A DNA stretch of 64,000 nt from Streptomyces sp. NBC_00223. Its GTDB lineage: Bacteria > Actinomycetota > Actinomycetes > Streptomycetales > Streptomycetaceae. Each line of letters starts with the position of its first letter. Position 1 is the stretch's first letter. Made by a program: the position numbers and the translations under genes. The stretch covers positions 5,145,501 to 5,209,500 of the forward strand of contig NZ_CP108109.1 in assembly GCF_036199905.1 (NCBI RefSeq), given 5' to 3'. This document shows positions 46,360-55,767 of the stretch, one piece after another. The notes below the pieces were generated by a model that saw only the letters and a program-made list of their open reading frames with translations, ran no database searches and had not been told where the DNA came from.

Positions 46360-48423
46360 GTGGACGAATACGCGGGGCGGGTGCTCGCCGACCGCTACCG
46401 GCTGCCCAGACCGCCCGCCGACGAGTTCGAACTCGTCGAGACCAGAGCCTTCGACACCTACAGCGGCCAGGAGGTCCTGGTCCGGCAGGTGCTGCTGCCC
46501 GAGGTCGTCAGCGCCGAACTGCCGGGTGAAGACGGCGGACCCGGCGGCGAGGACGGGCTGAGCGAGAGCGCCCGGCGGGCGCTGGACGCGGCCCGCGCGG
46601 CCGCCGCGATCCCCGACCACCCCCGGCTGGTCCAGGTCTTCGACATCTTCATCGAGGGCAGCAGTCTGTGGATCGCGAGCGAACTGGTGTCCGCCCGACC
46701 GCTGGCCGCCTTACTCGCCGACCGCCCGCTGGACGCCTTCCGGGCCGCCGAGGTCGCCAACGACGTGCTGACCGCGCTGCGCGCCCTGCACGCCCACGGC
46801 TGGACCCACCGCAATGTCACCGCAAGCACGGTGCTGGTCTGCGACGACGGCCGCTCCATGCTCGGCGGCCTGGCCGCGGGCGCCGCCCAGGAGGCGCTGT
46901 GCGGCTACGACCCGCTGCCCGAACAGGTGCTGGCCGGCGGCGCCGAGCTGACCTGGCACGGCCCGCGGTCCGCGCTCGAACAGGAACGGGCCCGGCAGAA
47001 CCGGATCACCGTCGTCGGCGCCGTCACCGAGCGCTGGGCGCCCGAACAGGCCCACGAGGTGCACGAGAACTGGCGGCTGTCCCCGCCGGTCGGCCCCGCC
47101 GCCGACCTGTGGGCGCTCGGCTCGCTGCTGTTCCGCAGCGTCCAGGGCCACCCGCCCTTCCCCGAGGAGAGCGCCGCCGAACTCGTCCAGCTGGTGTGTG
47201 CCGAGCCGCCCGCCTTCGCCGAGGACTGCGGCCCGCTGCGGCCGGTCGTCGAGTCGCTGCTGCGCCCGGACCCCGAGGAGCGGCCCGAGGCCGAGGAGCT
47301 GGGCGGATGGCTGCGCTCCCTGATCCGGTCCGCGCCCGAGCCCGACCTCGGCGTCAGCGCCGTCCAGGTGCCCGCCGACCCGGCGAAGCTGCCGGTCAAG
47401 CGGCGCAGGGGCGAGCTGGTCCGCCGGCGGCGCAGGCAGCAGTCCGCCGACGATCCCTCCGGCGCGCAGCACCGTCGTCACGCCCGCGGCAAGCAGGCCC
47501 GGCCGGTCAAGACGGCCAGGGCCGATCGGCCGGTGAAGACCGCCAAGCCGCCCAAGGCGGTCGGCGCGTCCCAGAAGGCCGCCGTCACCCGCACCGCGCA
47601 CGAGAGCGCCGCGCCGCCGCGCGCGGTCCGGCCGCCGCAGTACCACGAAGAGGACGTCGTCTACCGCAGGCCCGACGGCAGCGAAGAGCCGCCACGCAGG
47701 CTCGGCGCCCGGCTGCTGATCGCGCTGCTGGTCGTCCTCGCGGCGGTGGTGGCCTACGCCCTGCTGATCATGCCGCACCGGGACGCCGTGACGGACGGCG
47801 CCGGCGGGGACCGTCAGGTGCCCGCGCAGATGCCCGGCTCCGGCGGCGGGAAACACGATCCGACAACAGCCCCGACAACCGCCCCGGCGACCAAGGCACC
47901 CTCCAAGGCGCCGACGAGCGCCGCCGCGAAGCCCCCGGCCGGCCGGACCACCGTGACCCCGCCGCCCGACCTCGGCGGCGACTTCGCGCTGCGCACCGAT
48001 CCGGCGGGCTTCACGGTCGCGGTCCACACCGGCTGGCAGCGCACGGGTGCGAACGGCCAGGGCGAGGTGCGCTACTCCGGCGGCGACCTGCGGCTGACCG
48101 TCGTGCCCGGCCGGGACACCGCCGCCGCGCACGGCAACGACCCGGTGGGCTATCAGCTGAACGAGCCCGAACTCGCCGACTTCCGCGCCTCCTCCTGGTC
48201 CTCCGCCTCGGGCCTGGAGTCCCTGACCCTGCGCGGCCACCCCGCCGCCGAGGGCGAGTACACCTACCGGGACGCGGCCGGGCGTTCGCTGTACGCCCGC
48301 AACCTCGCCATCCTGGTCGACGGCCGCTACCACGTGGTCTTCGTCACGGGCCTCGACACGCAGCGCGCCTCCGTCCAGGCCGCGTTCGACCGGGCCGTGG
48401 AGACGTACACACCGACAGGCTGA
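46360..48423 (+). CDS. Membrane pseudokinase of the Ser/Thr kinase family
   Basis: 687 residues. It follows the layout of the two kinases before it but lacks catalytic residues: the glycine loop is absent (LPRPPADEFELVETRAFDTY), the HRD motif is THRNVTASTVLV (Asp replaced by Asn) and DFG is replaced (SMLGGLAAG). Fold helices remain (PAADLWALGSLLFRSVQGHP). A basic linker follows, then a membrane helix (LLIALLVVLAAVVAYALLIM, about 453-472) and an external domain (LRTDPAGFTVAVHTGWQRTG to VQAAFDRAVETYTPTG). It may regulate the neighbouring kinases or act as a scaffold. GTG start with GGAAGGGGGG. Confidence 0.9.
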   Translation: MDEYAGRVLADRYRLPRPPADEFELVETRAFDTYSGQEVLVRQVLLPEVVSAELPGEDGGPGGEDGLSESARRALDAARAAAAIPDHPRLVQVFDIFIEGSSLWIASELVSARPLAALLADRPLDAFRAAEVANDVLTALRALHAHGWTHRNVTASTVLVCDDGRSMLGGLAAGAAQEALCGYDPLPEQVLAGGAELTWHGPRSALEQERARQNRITVVGAVTERWAPEQAHEVHENWRLSPPVGPAADLWALGSLLFRSVQGHPPFPEESAAELVQLVCAEPPAFAEDCGPLRPVVESLLRPDPEERPEAEELGGWLRSLIRSAPEPDLGVSAVQVPADPAKLPVKRRRGELVRRRRRQQSADDPSGAQHRRHARGKQARPVKTARADRPVKTAKPPKAVGASQKAAVTRTAHESAAPPRAVRPPQYHEEDVVYRRPDGSEEPPRRLGARLLIALLVVLAAVVAYALLIMPHRDAVTDGAGGDRQVPAQMPGSGGGKHDPTTAPTTAPATKAPSKAPTSAAAKPPAGRTTVTPPPDLGGDFALRTDPAGFTVAVHTGWQRTGANGQGEVRYSGGDLRLTVVPGRDTAAAHGNDPVGYQLNEPELADFRASSWSSASGLESLTLRGHPAAEGEYTYRDAAGRSLYARNLAILVDGRYHVVFVTGLDTQRASVQAAFDRAVETYTPTG

Positions 48424-48681
48424 TCCGTCCGACTGATCCGTCCGGGTGATCCGCCCGGGCGGTCTTCCGACGGGCAGGGGTCCGGGTGACCTATCCGGTC
48501 GCGCACGCCCTCCGTACCCCGCGGCCGCCCCGACCGGCCCCTTTGTCGTACCGGTGGTTACGCCGGGGCGACCTGCGGCGATGCGAATACAGCCACTGAT
48601 TGCTGGCTTAGTTGCGTGAATCATCGAAAAAGTGGCTACTGACGGGTATCCACAGCCGCCCGGCCGCCGTAATCTCGCCGC
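48424..48681. other. Intergenic gap before the aldehyde dehydrogenase gene
   Basis: About 260 bases with no gene. Near the start are three copies of a TGATCCGTCCG-type word and a small CCGCCCGGGCGG palindrome. The last 100 bases are A+T-richer and probably hold the promoter of the next gene; no clear -35/-10 pair could be fixed. Confidence 0.5.
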
Positions 48682-50310
48682 ATGACGGATTCGCCGGAGC
48701 TCAGCACCCCCCTCGCCGACGGCGCCACCGACAACCCCGTCGCGCCGCGGCCGGCCGTCACGCGCGGCCCGGGGGACGTCGTCACGCCCGATCTCGTCGC
48801 CCGGCTGACCCGCGGGGTGATCGGCTCCGGCCGCACCGCGAACCACACCCCGCTGACCGGGGAGAAGCTGGCCGATCTGCCCGAGGCCACCCCCGACGAG
48901 GTCGCCGTCGCCTATGCGCGGGCCCGACAGGCCCAGCGGGCATGGGCCGCCACCCCCGTACGCGAGCGCGCCGCCGTCCTGCTGCGCTTCCACGACCTGG
49001 TGCTCTCCCGGCAGCACGAGGTGCTCGACCTCATCCAGCTGGAGACCGGCAAGGCCCGGCTGCACGCCCATGAGGAGGTGCAGGTGGTCGCGATGGCCGC
49101 CCGGCACTACGGCCGCAAGGCCCCCTCCTACCTCGGGCCCAAGCGGCACACCGGCGCCATCCCCGCCCTGACCAGGGCCGTCGAGCTGCGGCAGCCGCGC
49201 GGGGTGGTCGGGCAGATCGCGCCCTGGAACTACCCGCTGGAGCTGTCCGTCGGCGACGCGCTGCCCGCCTTCGCCGCAGGCAACGCCGTGGTGATGAAGC
49301 CCGACACCGAGACCGCGCTGACCGCGCTGTGGGCCCGTGAACAGCTGATTGAGGCCGGGCTGCCCGCCGATGTGTGGCAGATCGTGATCGGCGAGGGGCC
49401 GGTGGTCGGCCCCGCCGTGGTCGAGCACGCCGACTATGTGTCCTTCACCGGCTCCACCCGCACCGGCCGCGAGGTGGCCCAGCGCGCGGCGGCCCGGCTG
49501 GTCGGCGCCTCCCTCGAACTCGGCGGCAAGAACGCCCTGCTGGTGCTGCGCGACGCCGACCTCGACAAGGCCGCCGACGGCGCGGTCCGGGCCTGCTTCG
49601 CCTCCGCCGGGCAGCTGTGCATCTCCATCGAACGGCTGCTGGTGGACGAGTCGGTCGCGGACGCCTTCGTGGCGAAGTTCGTCGCGCGGACCCGGGCGAT
49701 CAGGCTCGGCACGTCCCTCGCGTACGGCGCCGGCATGGGATCGCTGGCGGGTGAGCGGCAGTTGGCCACCGTCACCCGCCATGTGGACGAGGCCAGGGAC
49801 AAGGGCGCGCGGGTGCTGACCGGCGGCCGCCCGCGCCCGGACATCGGCCCGTACGTCTACGAGCCGACCGTGCTGGACGGCGTCGAGCCCCCGATGGCGG
49901 TGTGCGCCGAGGAGACCTTCGGCCCGGTCGTCTCCGTCTACCGCTTCCACGACGAGGAGGAGGCGGTCGAGCGCGCCAACGCCACCGACTACGGCCTCAA
50001 CTCCAGCGTCTGGACCCGGGACGTCCGCCGCGGAATGCGCCTCGCGGCCCGGTTGCGCTCCGGCACGGTCAACGTCAACGAGGCGTACGCCGCCACGTAC
50101 GGCAGCGTGCGCTCGCCGATGGGCGGGATGAAGGACTCCGGGCTCGGGCGCCGGCACGGCTCCGAGGGCATCCTCAAGTACACCGAGGCGCAGACCGTGG
50201 CCGTCCAGCGACTGCTGCCGCTGGCCCCGGCGCTCGGCATGGACGACGAGAGGTACGCCGCCTTCCTGAGCCGTTCGCTGCGGCTGATGAAGGCCCTGCG
50301 GATGCGCTGA
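48682..50310 (+). CDS. Succinate-semialdehyde dehydrogenase (NADP+)-like aldehyde dehydrogenase
   Basis: 542 residues. The aldehyde dehydrogenase fold shows VVGQIAPWNYPLELSVGDAL, AGNAVVMKPDTETALTALWA, VSFTGSTRTGREVAQRAA, SLELGGKNALLVLRDADLDK (general-base Glu) and CFASAGQLCISIERLLVDES (catalytic Cys). The sequence AGQLCISIER and the N-terminal RTANHTPLTGEKLADLPEAT are typical of the GabD2 branch of actinobacteria, which oxidises succinic semialdehyde. The exact substrate is inferred. The next gene, a GMC oxidoreductase, follows at 61 bases. Confidence 0.9.
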   Translation: MTDSPELSTPLADGATDNPVAPRPAVTRGPGDVVTPDLVARLTRGVIGSGRTANHTPLTGEKLADLPEATPDEVAVAYARARQAQRAWAATPVRERAAVLLRFHDLVLSRQHEVLDLIQLETGKARLHAHEEVQVVAMAARHYGRKAPSYLGPKRHTGAIPALTRAVELRQPRGVVGQIAPWNYPLELSVGDALPAFAAGNAVVMKPDTETALTALWAREQLIEAGLPADVWQIVIGEGPVVGPAVVEHADYVSFTGSTRTGREVAQRAAARLVGASLELGGKNALLVLRDADLDKAADGAVRACFASAGQLCISIERLLVDESVADAFVAKFVARTRAIRLGTSLAYGAGMGSLAGERQLATVTRHVDEARDKGARVLTGGRPRPDIGPYVYEPTVLDGVEPPMAVCAEETFGPVVSVYRFHDEEEAVERANATDYGLNSSVWTRDVRRGMRLAARLRSGTVNVNEAYAATYGSVRSPMGGMKDSGLGRRHGSEGILKYTEAQTVAVQRLLPLAPALGMDDERYAAFLSRSLRLMKALRMR

Positions 50311-50371
50311 ACCGCACCCGATCCGTACCCCCCGCCCGCATGTCGGGTACCGGAACCGCATGGGAGGACCC

Positions 50372-52270
50372 GTGTCACAGGACGAGCACGCCCAGAGCCC
50401 GGCCCGGGACGCCGGCGTGGAGGACGCCGGCCGGGACGTCACCGACCGGGACGACGACGGGGGCTATGACTACGACGTGGTCGTCGTCGGCTCCGGCTTC
50501 GGCGGTTCCGTCGCGGCGCTGCGGCTGGCCGAGAAGGGCTACCGGGTCGGCGTCCTGGAGGCGGGCCGCCGCTTCGCCCGCGAGGAGTTGCCGAAGAACT
50601 CCTGGGACGTCCGCAACTACCTGTGGGCCCCCGCCCTCGGCCTCTACGGCATCCAGCGCATCCATGTACTCGGCCATGTCCTGGTGCTGGCCGGGGCGGG
50701 TGTCGGCGGCGGCTCGCTGAACTACGCCAACACCCTCTACGTACCGCCCGCCGCCTTCTTCCAGGACCGGCAGTGGGGCGCGATCACCGACTGGCAGCGG
50801 GAGCTGGCGCCGTACTACGACCAGGCGCGGCGGATGCTCGGGGTGCGGCTCAACCCGACGCTCACACCCTCCGACGTGCATCTGCGGGCCGCCGCCGAGC
50901 GGATGGGGGTCGGCGACACCTTCCACCTGGCGCCGGTCGGGGTGTTCTTCGGCGACGGCGGGGACGCCGTCGGCGGGGAGGGCGACGGCTCCTGCGGGGT
51001 GAAGGCCGCGCCCGGCGGCGAGGTGCCCGACCCGTACTTCGGCGGCGCCGGGCCTGCCCGCCGGGCCTGCGTCGAGTGCGGGGAGTGCATGACCGGCTGC
51101 CGGCACGGCGCCAAGAACACCCTGAACGAGAACTATCTGTACCTCGCCGAGCGGGCCGGCGCCGTCGTCCACCCGATGACCACCGTCATCGGTCTCACCG
51201 AGGACCCCGGCAGGGGACACCTGGTCACCACCGTCCCCACCGACCGCCGCAGGAAGGGGCCGCGCCGGGTGCTGCGGGCCCGTCAGGTGGTGATCGCGGC
51301 GGGCACGTACGGCACGCAGACGCTGCTGCACACGATGCGCGACACCGGACGGCTGCCGGGGATCTCGGCGCGGCTCGGCGACCTGACCCGGACCAACTCC
51401 GAGGCCCTGGTGGGCGCGCAGACCACACCCGCCCGCTACCGCAGACGCCACCCGGACCGCCCGCTGGACTTCACCCGGGGTGTGGCCATCACCTCGTCCG
51501 TGCACCCCAACGACCACACCCATATCGAGCCGGTCCGCTACGGCCGCGGCTCCAACGCGATGGGCAGCCTGTCGATCCTGGCCGCGCCCCACCGCGGACG
51601 GCTGCCGCGCTGGCTGGAGTTCCTGGCCGCCAACGTCCGCCACCCGGTGCTCGGTCTGCGCGCGCTGTCCAACCACCGCTGGTCGGAACGTACGATCATC
51701 GGCCTGGTCATGCAGACCAGTGACAACTCGCTGAGCACGTACCGGAAGGCCAAAGGCCCGGGCAAGGGGCTGCTGACGGCACGTCAGGGCCACGGCGCGC
51801 CCAACCCGACGCACATTCCCGAGGGCGCGGAGGCGGCCCGGCTGATCGCGGCCGAGATCAACGGCTTTCCCGGCAGCAACGTCGGCGAGGCCGTCGAACG
51901 GCCCATGACCGCGCACTTCCTGGGCGGCTGCCCGATCGGGGCGGACCCGGAGCACGGCGTCATCGACCCGTACCACCGGCTGTACGGGCACCCGGGGATC
52001 CATGTGGTGGACGGCTCGGCGGTATCGGCGAACCTTGGGGTCAATCCGTCGCTGACCATCACCGCGCAGGCCGAGCGGGCGATGGCGCTGTGGCCCAACA
52101 AGGGCGAGCAGGACCCGCGTCCGGCCCAGGGCGCGGCCTATCGCGGGGTCGCGGCGGTGCCGCCCGTCGCCCCGGCGGTGCCGGGGGAGGCGTTCGGCGC
52201 GCTGCGGCTCCCGCTGCTGCCGGTGCCGCCCATACCACCGATAGGGTCGGTTACCCACAAAACGTCATGA
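50372..52270 (+). CDS. GMC family oxidoreductase with a ferredoxin-like cysteine motif
   Basis: About 632 residues. It has an FAD-binding N-terminus (YDYDVVVVGSGFGGSVAALR), LVLAGAGVGGGSLNYANTLY, a four-cysteine-like insert ACVECGECMTGCRHGAKNTL, and the C-terminal GMC segment TAHFLGGCPIGADPEHGVID, VVDGSAVSANLGVNPSLTIT. It resembles cholesterol oxidase/ketosteroid-type GMC enzymes. GTG 50372 was preferred over ATG 50360 because GGGAGG lies at the right distance from it. Substrate unknown; proximity to the semialdehyde dehydrogenase suggests an oxidation sequence. Confidence 0.9.
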   Translation: MSQDEHAQSPARDAGVEDAGRDVTDRDDDGGYDYDVVVVGSGFGGSVAALRLAEKGYRVGVLEAGRRFAREELPKNSWDVRNYLWAPALGLYGIQRIHVLGHVLVLAGAGVGGGSLNYANTLYVPPAAFFQDRQWGAITDWQRELAPYYDQARRMLGVRLNPTLTPSDVHLRAAAERMGVGDTFHLAPVGVFFGDGGDAVGGEGDGSCGVKAAPGGEVPDPYFGGAGPARRACVECGECMTGCRHGAKNTLNENYLYLAERAGAVVHPMTTVIGLTEDPGRGHLVTTVPTDRRRKGPRRVLRARQVVIAAGTYGTQTLLHTMRDTGRLPGISARLGDLTRTNSEALVGAQTTPARYRRRHPDRPLDFTRGVAITSSVHPNDHTHIEPVRYGRGSNAMGSLSILAAPHRGRLPRWLEFLAANVRHPVLGLRALSNHRWSERTIIGLVMQTSDNSLSTYRKAKGPGKGLLTARQGHGAPNPTHIPEGAEAARLIAAEINGFPGSNVGEAVERPMTAHFLGGCPIGADPEHGVIDPYHRLYGHPGIHVVDGSAVSANLGVNPSLTITAQAERAMALWPNKGEQDPRPAQGAAYRGVAAVPPVAPAVPGEAFGALRLPLLPVPPIPPIGSVTHKTS

Positions 52271-52681
52271 ACTCCGTCAAGTCGCGGTAATGTGTCGTCC
52301 GGCACTCCGCAGAGCGGCCGGTCCCGGGCGTCCCCGGTACCGACCGCCTCTTTGAGTCGCGACCGGGCTGCTGTCCCCTGCCGTCCGGTCACTTGCACCC
52401 ATGCGAGGTCCCACGGCGGGCGCTTGCCGCCCCCGCCTCATCGCATCGGTCACACCCCGCCCAGCTGCGTCTGAGCGGTGTCCAGTTCCACGCGTGGTGT
52501 TGGCTGCCGCCCCTGGCTGGCACGGTCACCCCCTCCAACGAAGGGGTCGCTGGGCGGTCACGTGCCGTTCGGGTGATCCCCCTCGAAAGGGTCGTCGCTC
52601 GCACGGCTACGCGCCCGGTTCGCACGGCCGTACCCGACCGCCCGCGTGCCCCTCGACGACCCGGCCTGCGCGCCCGCCGCC
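52271..52681. other. Intergenic gap between GMC oxidoreductase and chorismate mutase
   Basis: About 410 bases with no credible gene. Convergent genes flank it. The middle contains several imperfect hairpins built on CCCCCTCCAACGAAGGGG (near 52,530) and CCCCCTCGAAAGGG (near 52,580), which may end transcription from both sides. I saw no tRNA or other RNA gene. Confidence 0.5.
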
Positions 52682-53014
52682 TCAGACCCGGCCGCGGGAC
52701 AGTTCGAGCAGCGTCATGGCCAGCGCGGTGCCCGGCCGGCCGAGCGCGTCGCCGTACGCGCGCAGGATGTCCATCTCGCGGGCCAGATGGACCCGGCGGC
52801 CGCCGGCCCCGATCCTGGCCCGCTGGATCTCGCCGGAGACGGCCATCCGCTCCCGGACCAGGGCGATGATCCGCGTGTCGAGATCGTCGATACGGGCGCG
52901 GTGGTCGGCGATCACGGTCTCGGCTTCCGTCATGGTCCCGCCCGCCGCAGTGGTGTCGGTCACGGTCTGCTCCTCGGTTCGGTGTCCGGTGGTGGTGTCA
53001 CGGACTGGTGTCAC
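52682..53014 (-). CDS. Chorismate mutase (AroQ class)
   Basis: 110 residues or fewer, depending on the start. The core is a helical AroQ domain: ADHRARIDDLDTRIIALVRE, RMAVSGEIQRARIGAGGRRV, REMDILRAYGDALG. It converts chorismate to prephenate for Phe and Tyr. The Arg and Lys/Glu positions of the four-helix active site appear present. The start at 53014 gives a disordered 20-30-residue beginning; a start at the inner MTEAE is possible. An upstream leader peptide with Phe/Tyr codons and a hairpin suggest attenuation control. Confidence 0.9.
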   Translation of the reverse strand: MTPVRDTTTGHRTEEQTVTDTTAAGGTMTEAETVIADHRARIDDLDTRIIALVRERMAVSGEIQRARIGAGGRRVHLAREMDILRAYGDALGRPGTALAMTLLELSRGRV

Positions 53015-53045
53015 GGACCCGGATCCCGGCCTCGGAGGACGCGAA

Positions 53046-53077
53046 AGGCGCCCCGGGCCGAGTGGCCCGGGGCGCCT
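53046..53077 (-). promoter_or_regulatory. Attenuator-like hairpin before chorismate mutase
   Basis: A perfect 14-bp inverted repeat (53046-53059 and 53064-53077, arms AGGCGCCCCGGGCC / GGCCCGGGGCGCCT) with a 4-base loop. On the minus strand it lies after the leader peptide stop and before the chorismate mutase start, and is followed by TTTCGCG. Arrangement fits a terminator used for attenuation. Confidence 0.7.
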
Positions 53078-53098
53078 GGAAAGTCGCTCGTCAGCAGT

Positions 53099-53167
53099 TC
53101 ACACGACGCGACCACGGCAGCCGGACCGGCCGGTGCCATAGGTAAACGCGAAGGTGGACGTCTGCAT
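53099..53167 (-). CDS. Leader peptide with Phe-Ala-Phe-Thr-Tyr run
   Basis: 22 residues: [20 protein letters not shown] then VV. It begins with ATG at 53167, six bases after a -10-like CATACT on the minus strand, so the message may be leaderless. Phe6, Phe8 and Tyr10 are the end products of the pathway served by the chorismate mutase gene downstream. The stop is followed by the 14-bp hairpin 22 bases later. The combination fits a phe/tyr attenuation leader; no such system in Streptomyces is known to me. Confidence 0.6.
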   Translation of the reverse strand: MQTSTFAFTYGTGRSGCRGRVV

Positions 53168-53285
53168 GGCGCCAGTATGGACCACCGCCCCCACGGGGGC
53201 GCAAGGCGCTTACCGCGTCACCGGTAGAATCGGGCACAGGGCCGACAGGTCCTGGATCCCCGCACCAACCGCCGGAAGGCCGCCC

Positions 53286-54890
53286 GTGGCATCAGCGTCC
53301 CCAGCCGCCCCCGACCGCACCCCGGACACCGAGACCGACACCGTGCTGGTCGTCGACTTCGGGGCGCAGTACGCCCAGCTCATCGCCCGCCGCGTCCGCG
53401 AGGCCCGGGTGTACAGCGAGATCGTGCCCTCGACCATGCCGGTCGCCGAGATGCTGGCCAAGCGGCCGAAGGCGATCATCCTGTCCGGCGGCCCGTCCTC
53501 CGTCTACGCCGAGGGCGCCCCGACGCTCGACCGGGCGCTGTTCGAGGCCGGGGTCCCGGTCTTCGGCATGTGCTACGGCTTCCAGCTGATGGCCACCACC
53601 CTCGGCGGGACCGTCGACAACACCGGCGCCCGTGAGTACGGCCGTACCGCGCTGTCCGTCTCCCGGCCCGGCTCCACGCTCTTCGAGGGCACCCCCGCCG
53701 AGCAGTCGGTGTGGATGTCCCACGGCGACGCCTGCTCGGCCGCGCCCGAGGGCTTCAAGGTCACCGCGGCCACCGATGTCGTACCCGTCGCGGCCTTCGA
53801 GAACGACGAGAAGCGGCTCTACGGCGTCCAGTACCACCCCGAGGTGCTGCACTCCACGCACGGCCAGCAGATCCTGGAGCACTTCCTCTACCGCGGCGCC
53901 GGCCTCACGCCGACCTGGACCACCAGCAATGTCGTGGACGAGCAGATCGCCCTGATCCGCGCGCAGGTCGGCACCAGCCGGGCGATCTGCGGCCTTTCCG
54001 GCGGCGTGGACTCCGCGGTCGCCGCCGCCCTCGTCCAGAAGGCCATCGGCGACCAGCTGACCTGCGTCTACGTCGACCACGGCCTGATGCGCAAGGGCGA
54101 GACCGAGCAGGTCGAGAAGGACTTCGTGGCCGCGACCGGCGTCCAGCTCAAGGTCGTGGACGCCTCCGAGCGCTTTCTGACCGCGCTGGCCGGAATCTCC
54201 GACCCCGAGCAGAAGCGCAAGATCATCGGCCGGGAGTTCATCCGGGTCTTCGAGCAGGCGCAGGCCGAGATCGTCGCCGAGGCCCCGGGCGACCAGCCGG
54301 TCGAGTTCCTGGTCCAGGGCACCCTCTACCCCGACGTGGTCGAGTCCGGCGGCGGCACCGGCACCGCCAACATCAAGTCGCACCACAACGTCGGCGGCCT
54401 CCCCGAGGATCTGCGGTTCCAGCTCGTCGAACCGCTGCGCAAGCTGTTCAAGGACGAGGTGCGGATGGTCGGCCAGGAGCTGGGTCTGCCCGACGAGATC
54501 GTCCAGCGGCAGCCCTTCCCCGGCCCGGGCCTCGGCATCCGGATCGTCGGCGAGGTCACCCGCGAGCGGCTCGACCTGCTCCGCGAGGCCGACGCCATCG
54601 CCCGTGAGGAGCTGACCGCGGCCGGCCTGGACCGCGAGATCTGGCAGTGCCCGGTCGTGCTGCTCGCCGACGTCCGCTCGGTCGGCGTCCAGGGCGACGG
54701 CCGCACCTACGGCCACCCGATCGTGCTGCGCCCGGTCTCCTCCGAGGACGCCATGACCGCCGACTGGTCCCGGCTGCCCTACGACGTGCTGGCCCGGATC
54801 TCCACCCGCATCACCAACGAGGTCAAGGACGTCAACCGGGTCACGCTGGACATCACCAGCAAGCCCCCGGGCACCATCGAGTGGGAGTGA
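53286..54890 (+). CDS. guaA: GMP synthase (glutamine-hydrolysing)
   Basis: 534 residues, converting XMP to GMP. The N-terminal glutaminase has [40 protein letters not shown] (catalytic Cys) and [20 protein letters not shown] (His, Glu). The ATP-pyrophosphatase has [20 protein letters not shown] (P-loop). The C-terminal dimerisation part has [20 protein letters not shown] and ends [12 protein letters not shown] 53286 with GGAAGG was chosen over an earlier in-frame start. It is divergent from the chorismate mutase leader. Confidence 0.97.
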   Translation: MASASPAAPDRTPDTETDTVLVVDFGAQYAQLIARRVREARVYSEIVPSTMPVAEMLAKRPKAIILSGGPSSVYAEGAPTLDRALFEAGVPVFGMCYGFQLMATTLGGTVDNTGAREYGRTALSVSRPGSTLFEGTPAEQSVWMSHGDACSAAPEGFKVTAATDVVPVAAFENDEKRLYGVQYHPEVLHSTHGQQILEHFLYRGAGLTPTWTTSNVVDEQIALIRAQVGTSRAICGLSGGVDSAVAAALVQKAIGDQLTCVYVDHGLMRKGETEQVEKDFVAATGVQLKVVDASERFLTALAGISDPEQKRKIIGREFIRVFEQAQAEIVAEAPGDQPVEFLVQGTLYPDVVESGGGTGTANIKSHHNVGGLPEDLRFQLVEPLRKLFKDEVRMVGQELGLPDEIVQRQPFPGPGLGIRIVGEVTRERLDLLREADAIAREELTAAGLDREIWQCPVVLLADVRSVGVQGDGRTYGHPIVLRPVSSEDAMTADWSRLPYDVLARISTRITNEVKDVNRVTLDITSKPPGTIEWE

Positions 54891-55055
54891 CGCGCGCGAA
54901 ACGCGTGACCGTCGGGGCCGGAGTCCGGCAGCGTCCGGAATTTCCGGCCCCGCGTTGAGTCACAGCGAGCGGGTGTACGTATAGCCCGGTGATGCCGCCG
55001 TACCGGAAGACTGGTCTCCGCCCGGAGGCACGGACGGTGGGAGAGGCGGGAGACG

Positions 55056-55598
55056 ATGCTTGAGGTGTGGCGGGAAACCGCGCGTCGTTACGCACTGCTG
55101 CCCTTGCGGATCTTTCTTGGTGTGACCTTTGTCTATGCCGGACTCGACAAGCTGACCAGCAACTCCTTCTTCACCGACTCCGCCAACGGCTCCCTGGTCC
55201 AGATTCTGCACGCCAGCCATGACCAGGCCGCGATCCCCGGCATGATCGACCTGGCGCTCAAGGCCCCGCACGGCTTCGGCTACCTCATCGCGATCGGCGA
55301 ACTGGCGGCCGGGCTCGGCGCGCTGGTCGGACTGCTCGGCCGGGTCGCGGCCCTGGGCGGCGCGGCGATCTCGCTGAGCCTGTGGCTGACGATGAGCTGG
55401 TCCACGACCCCTTACTACTACGGCAACGACCTTCCCTATCTGATCGCCTGGCTGCCGCTGGTGCTCGCGGGCACGCCGTATCTCTCGCTCGACGGACTGC
55501 TCGTCCGCCGCCGGGCCGGCGCGCTGCCCGGCCTTACGGTCGCTACGTCCGCCGCCGTCTCCGCCGCAGACCCCGTACGGTCCGTACCGCCTGCGTGA
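55056..55598 (+). CDS. DoxX family membrane protein
   Basis: 180 residues with four membrane segments: LRIFLGVTFVYAGLDKLTS, GYLIAIGELAAGLGALVGLL, AALGGAAISLSLWLTMSW, and LIAWLPLVLAGTPYLSLDGL. These are the features of DoxX/DoxD, linked with redox homeostasis. ATG 55056 follows GGGAGACG. Its last 56 bases overlap the end of a convergent small membrane gene. Confidence 0.9.
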   Translation: MLEVWRETARRYALLPLRIFLGVTFVYAGLDKLTSNSFFTDSANGSLVQILHASHDQAAIPGMIDLALKAPHGFGYLIAIGELAAGLGALVGLLGRVAALGGAAISLSLWLTMSWSTTPYYYGNDLPYLIAWLPLVLAGTPYLSLDGLLVRRRAGALPGLTVATSAAVSAADPVRSVPPA

Positions 55599-55767
55599 CC
55601 ACCGTGGCGGCCGCGGCGAGCGCCAGCCCGCCGCCCGCCCACGGTGCCGTACGGCGGGGGTCGGACAGGTCCCACACCCCGCACACGTCCAGGACGAACG
55701 CCGCGGCCAGGGCGAGCAGTACCAGGCCCATCACCAGGGCCGCGGGTTCGAAGCGGTGCCGCTTCAC
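55543..55767 (-). CDS. Small two-helix membrane protein
   Basis: 74 residues with two hydrophobic helices (ALVMGLVLLALAAAFVLDVC and PWAGGGLALAAAATVVTQAV) and a basic end RGLRRRRRRT. The start overlaps the stop of the PspC-domain gene by 4 bases (ATGA), so it is coupled to that gene. Its 3' end overlaps the convergent doxX gene by 56 bases. It probably functions with the PspC-type protein; no family is recognised. Confidence 0.78.
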   Translation of the reverse strand: MKRHRFEPAALVMGLVLLALAAAFVLDVCGVWDLSDPRRTAPWAGGGLALAAAATVVTQAVRTVRGLRRRRRRT

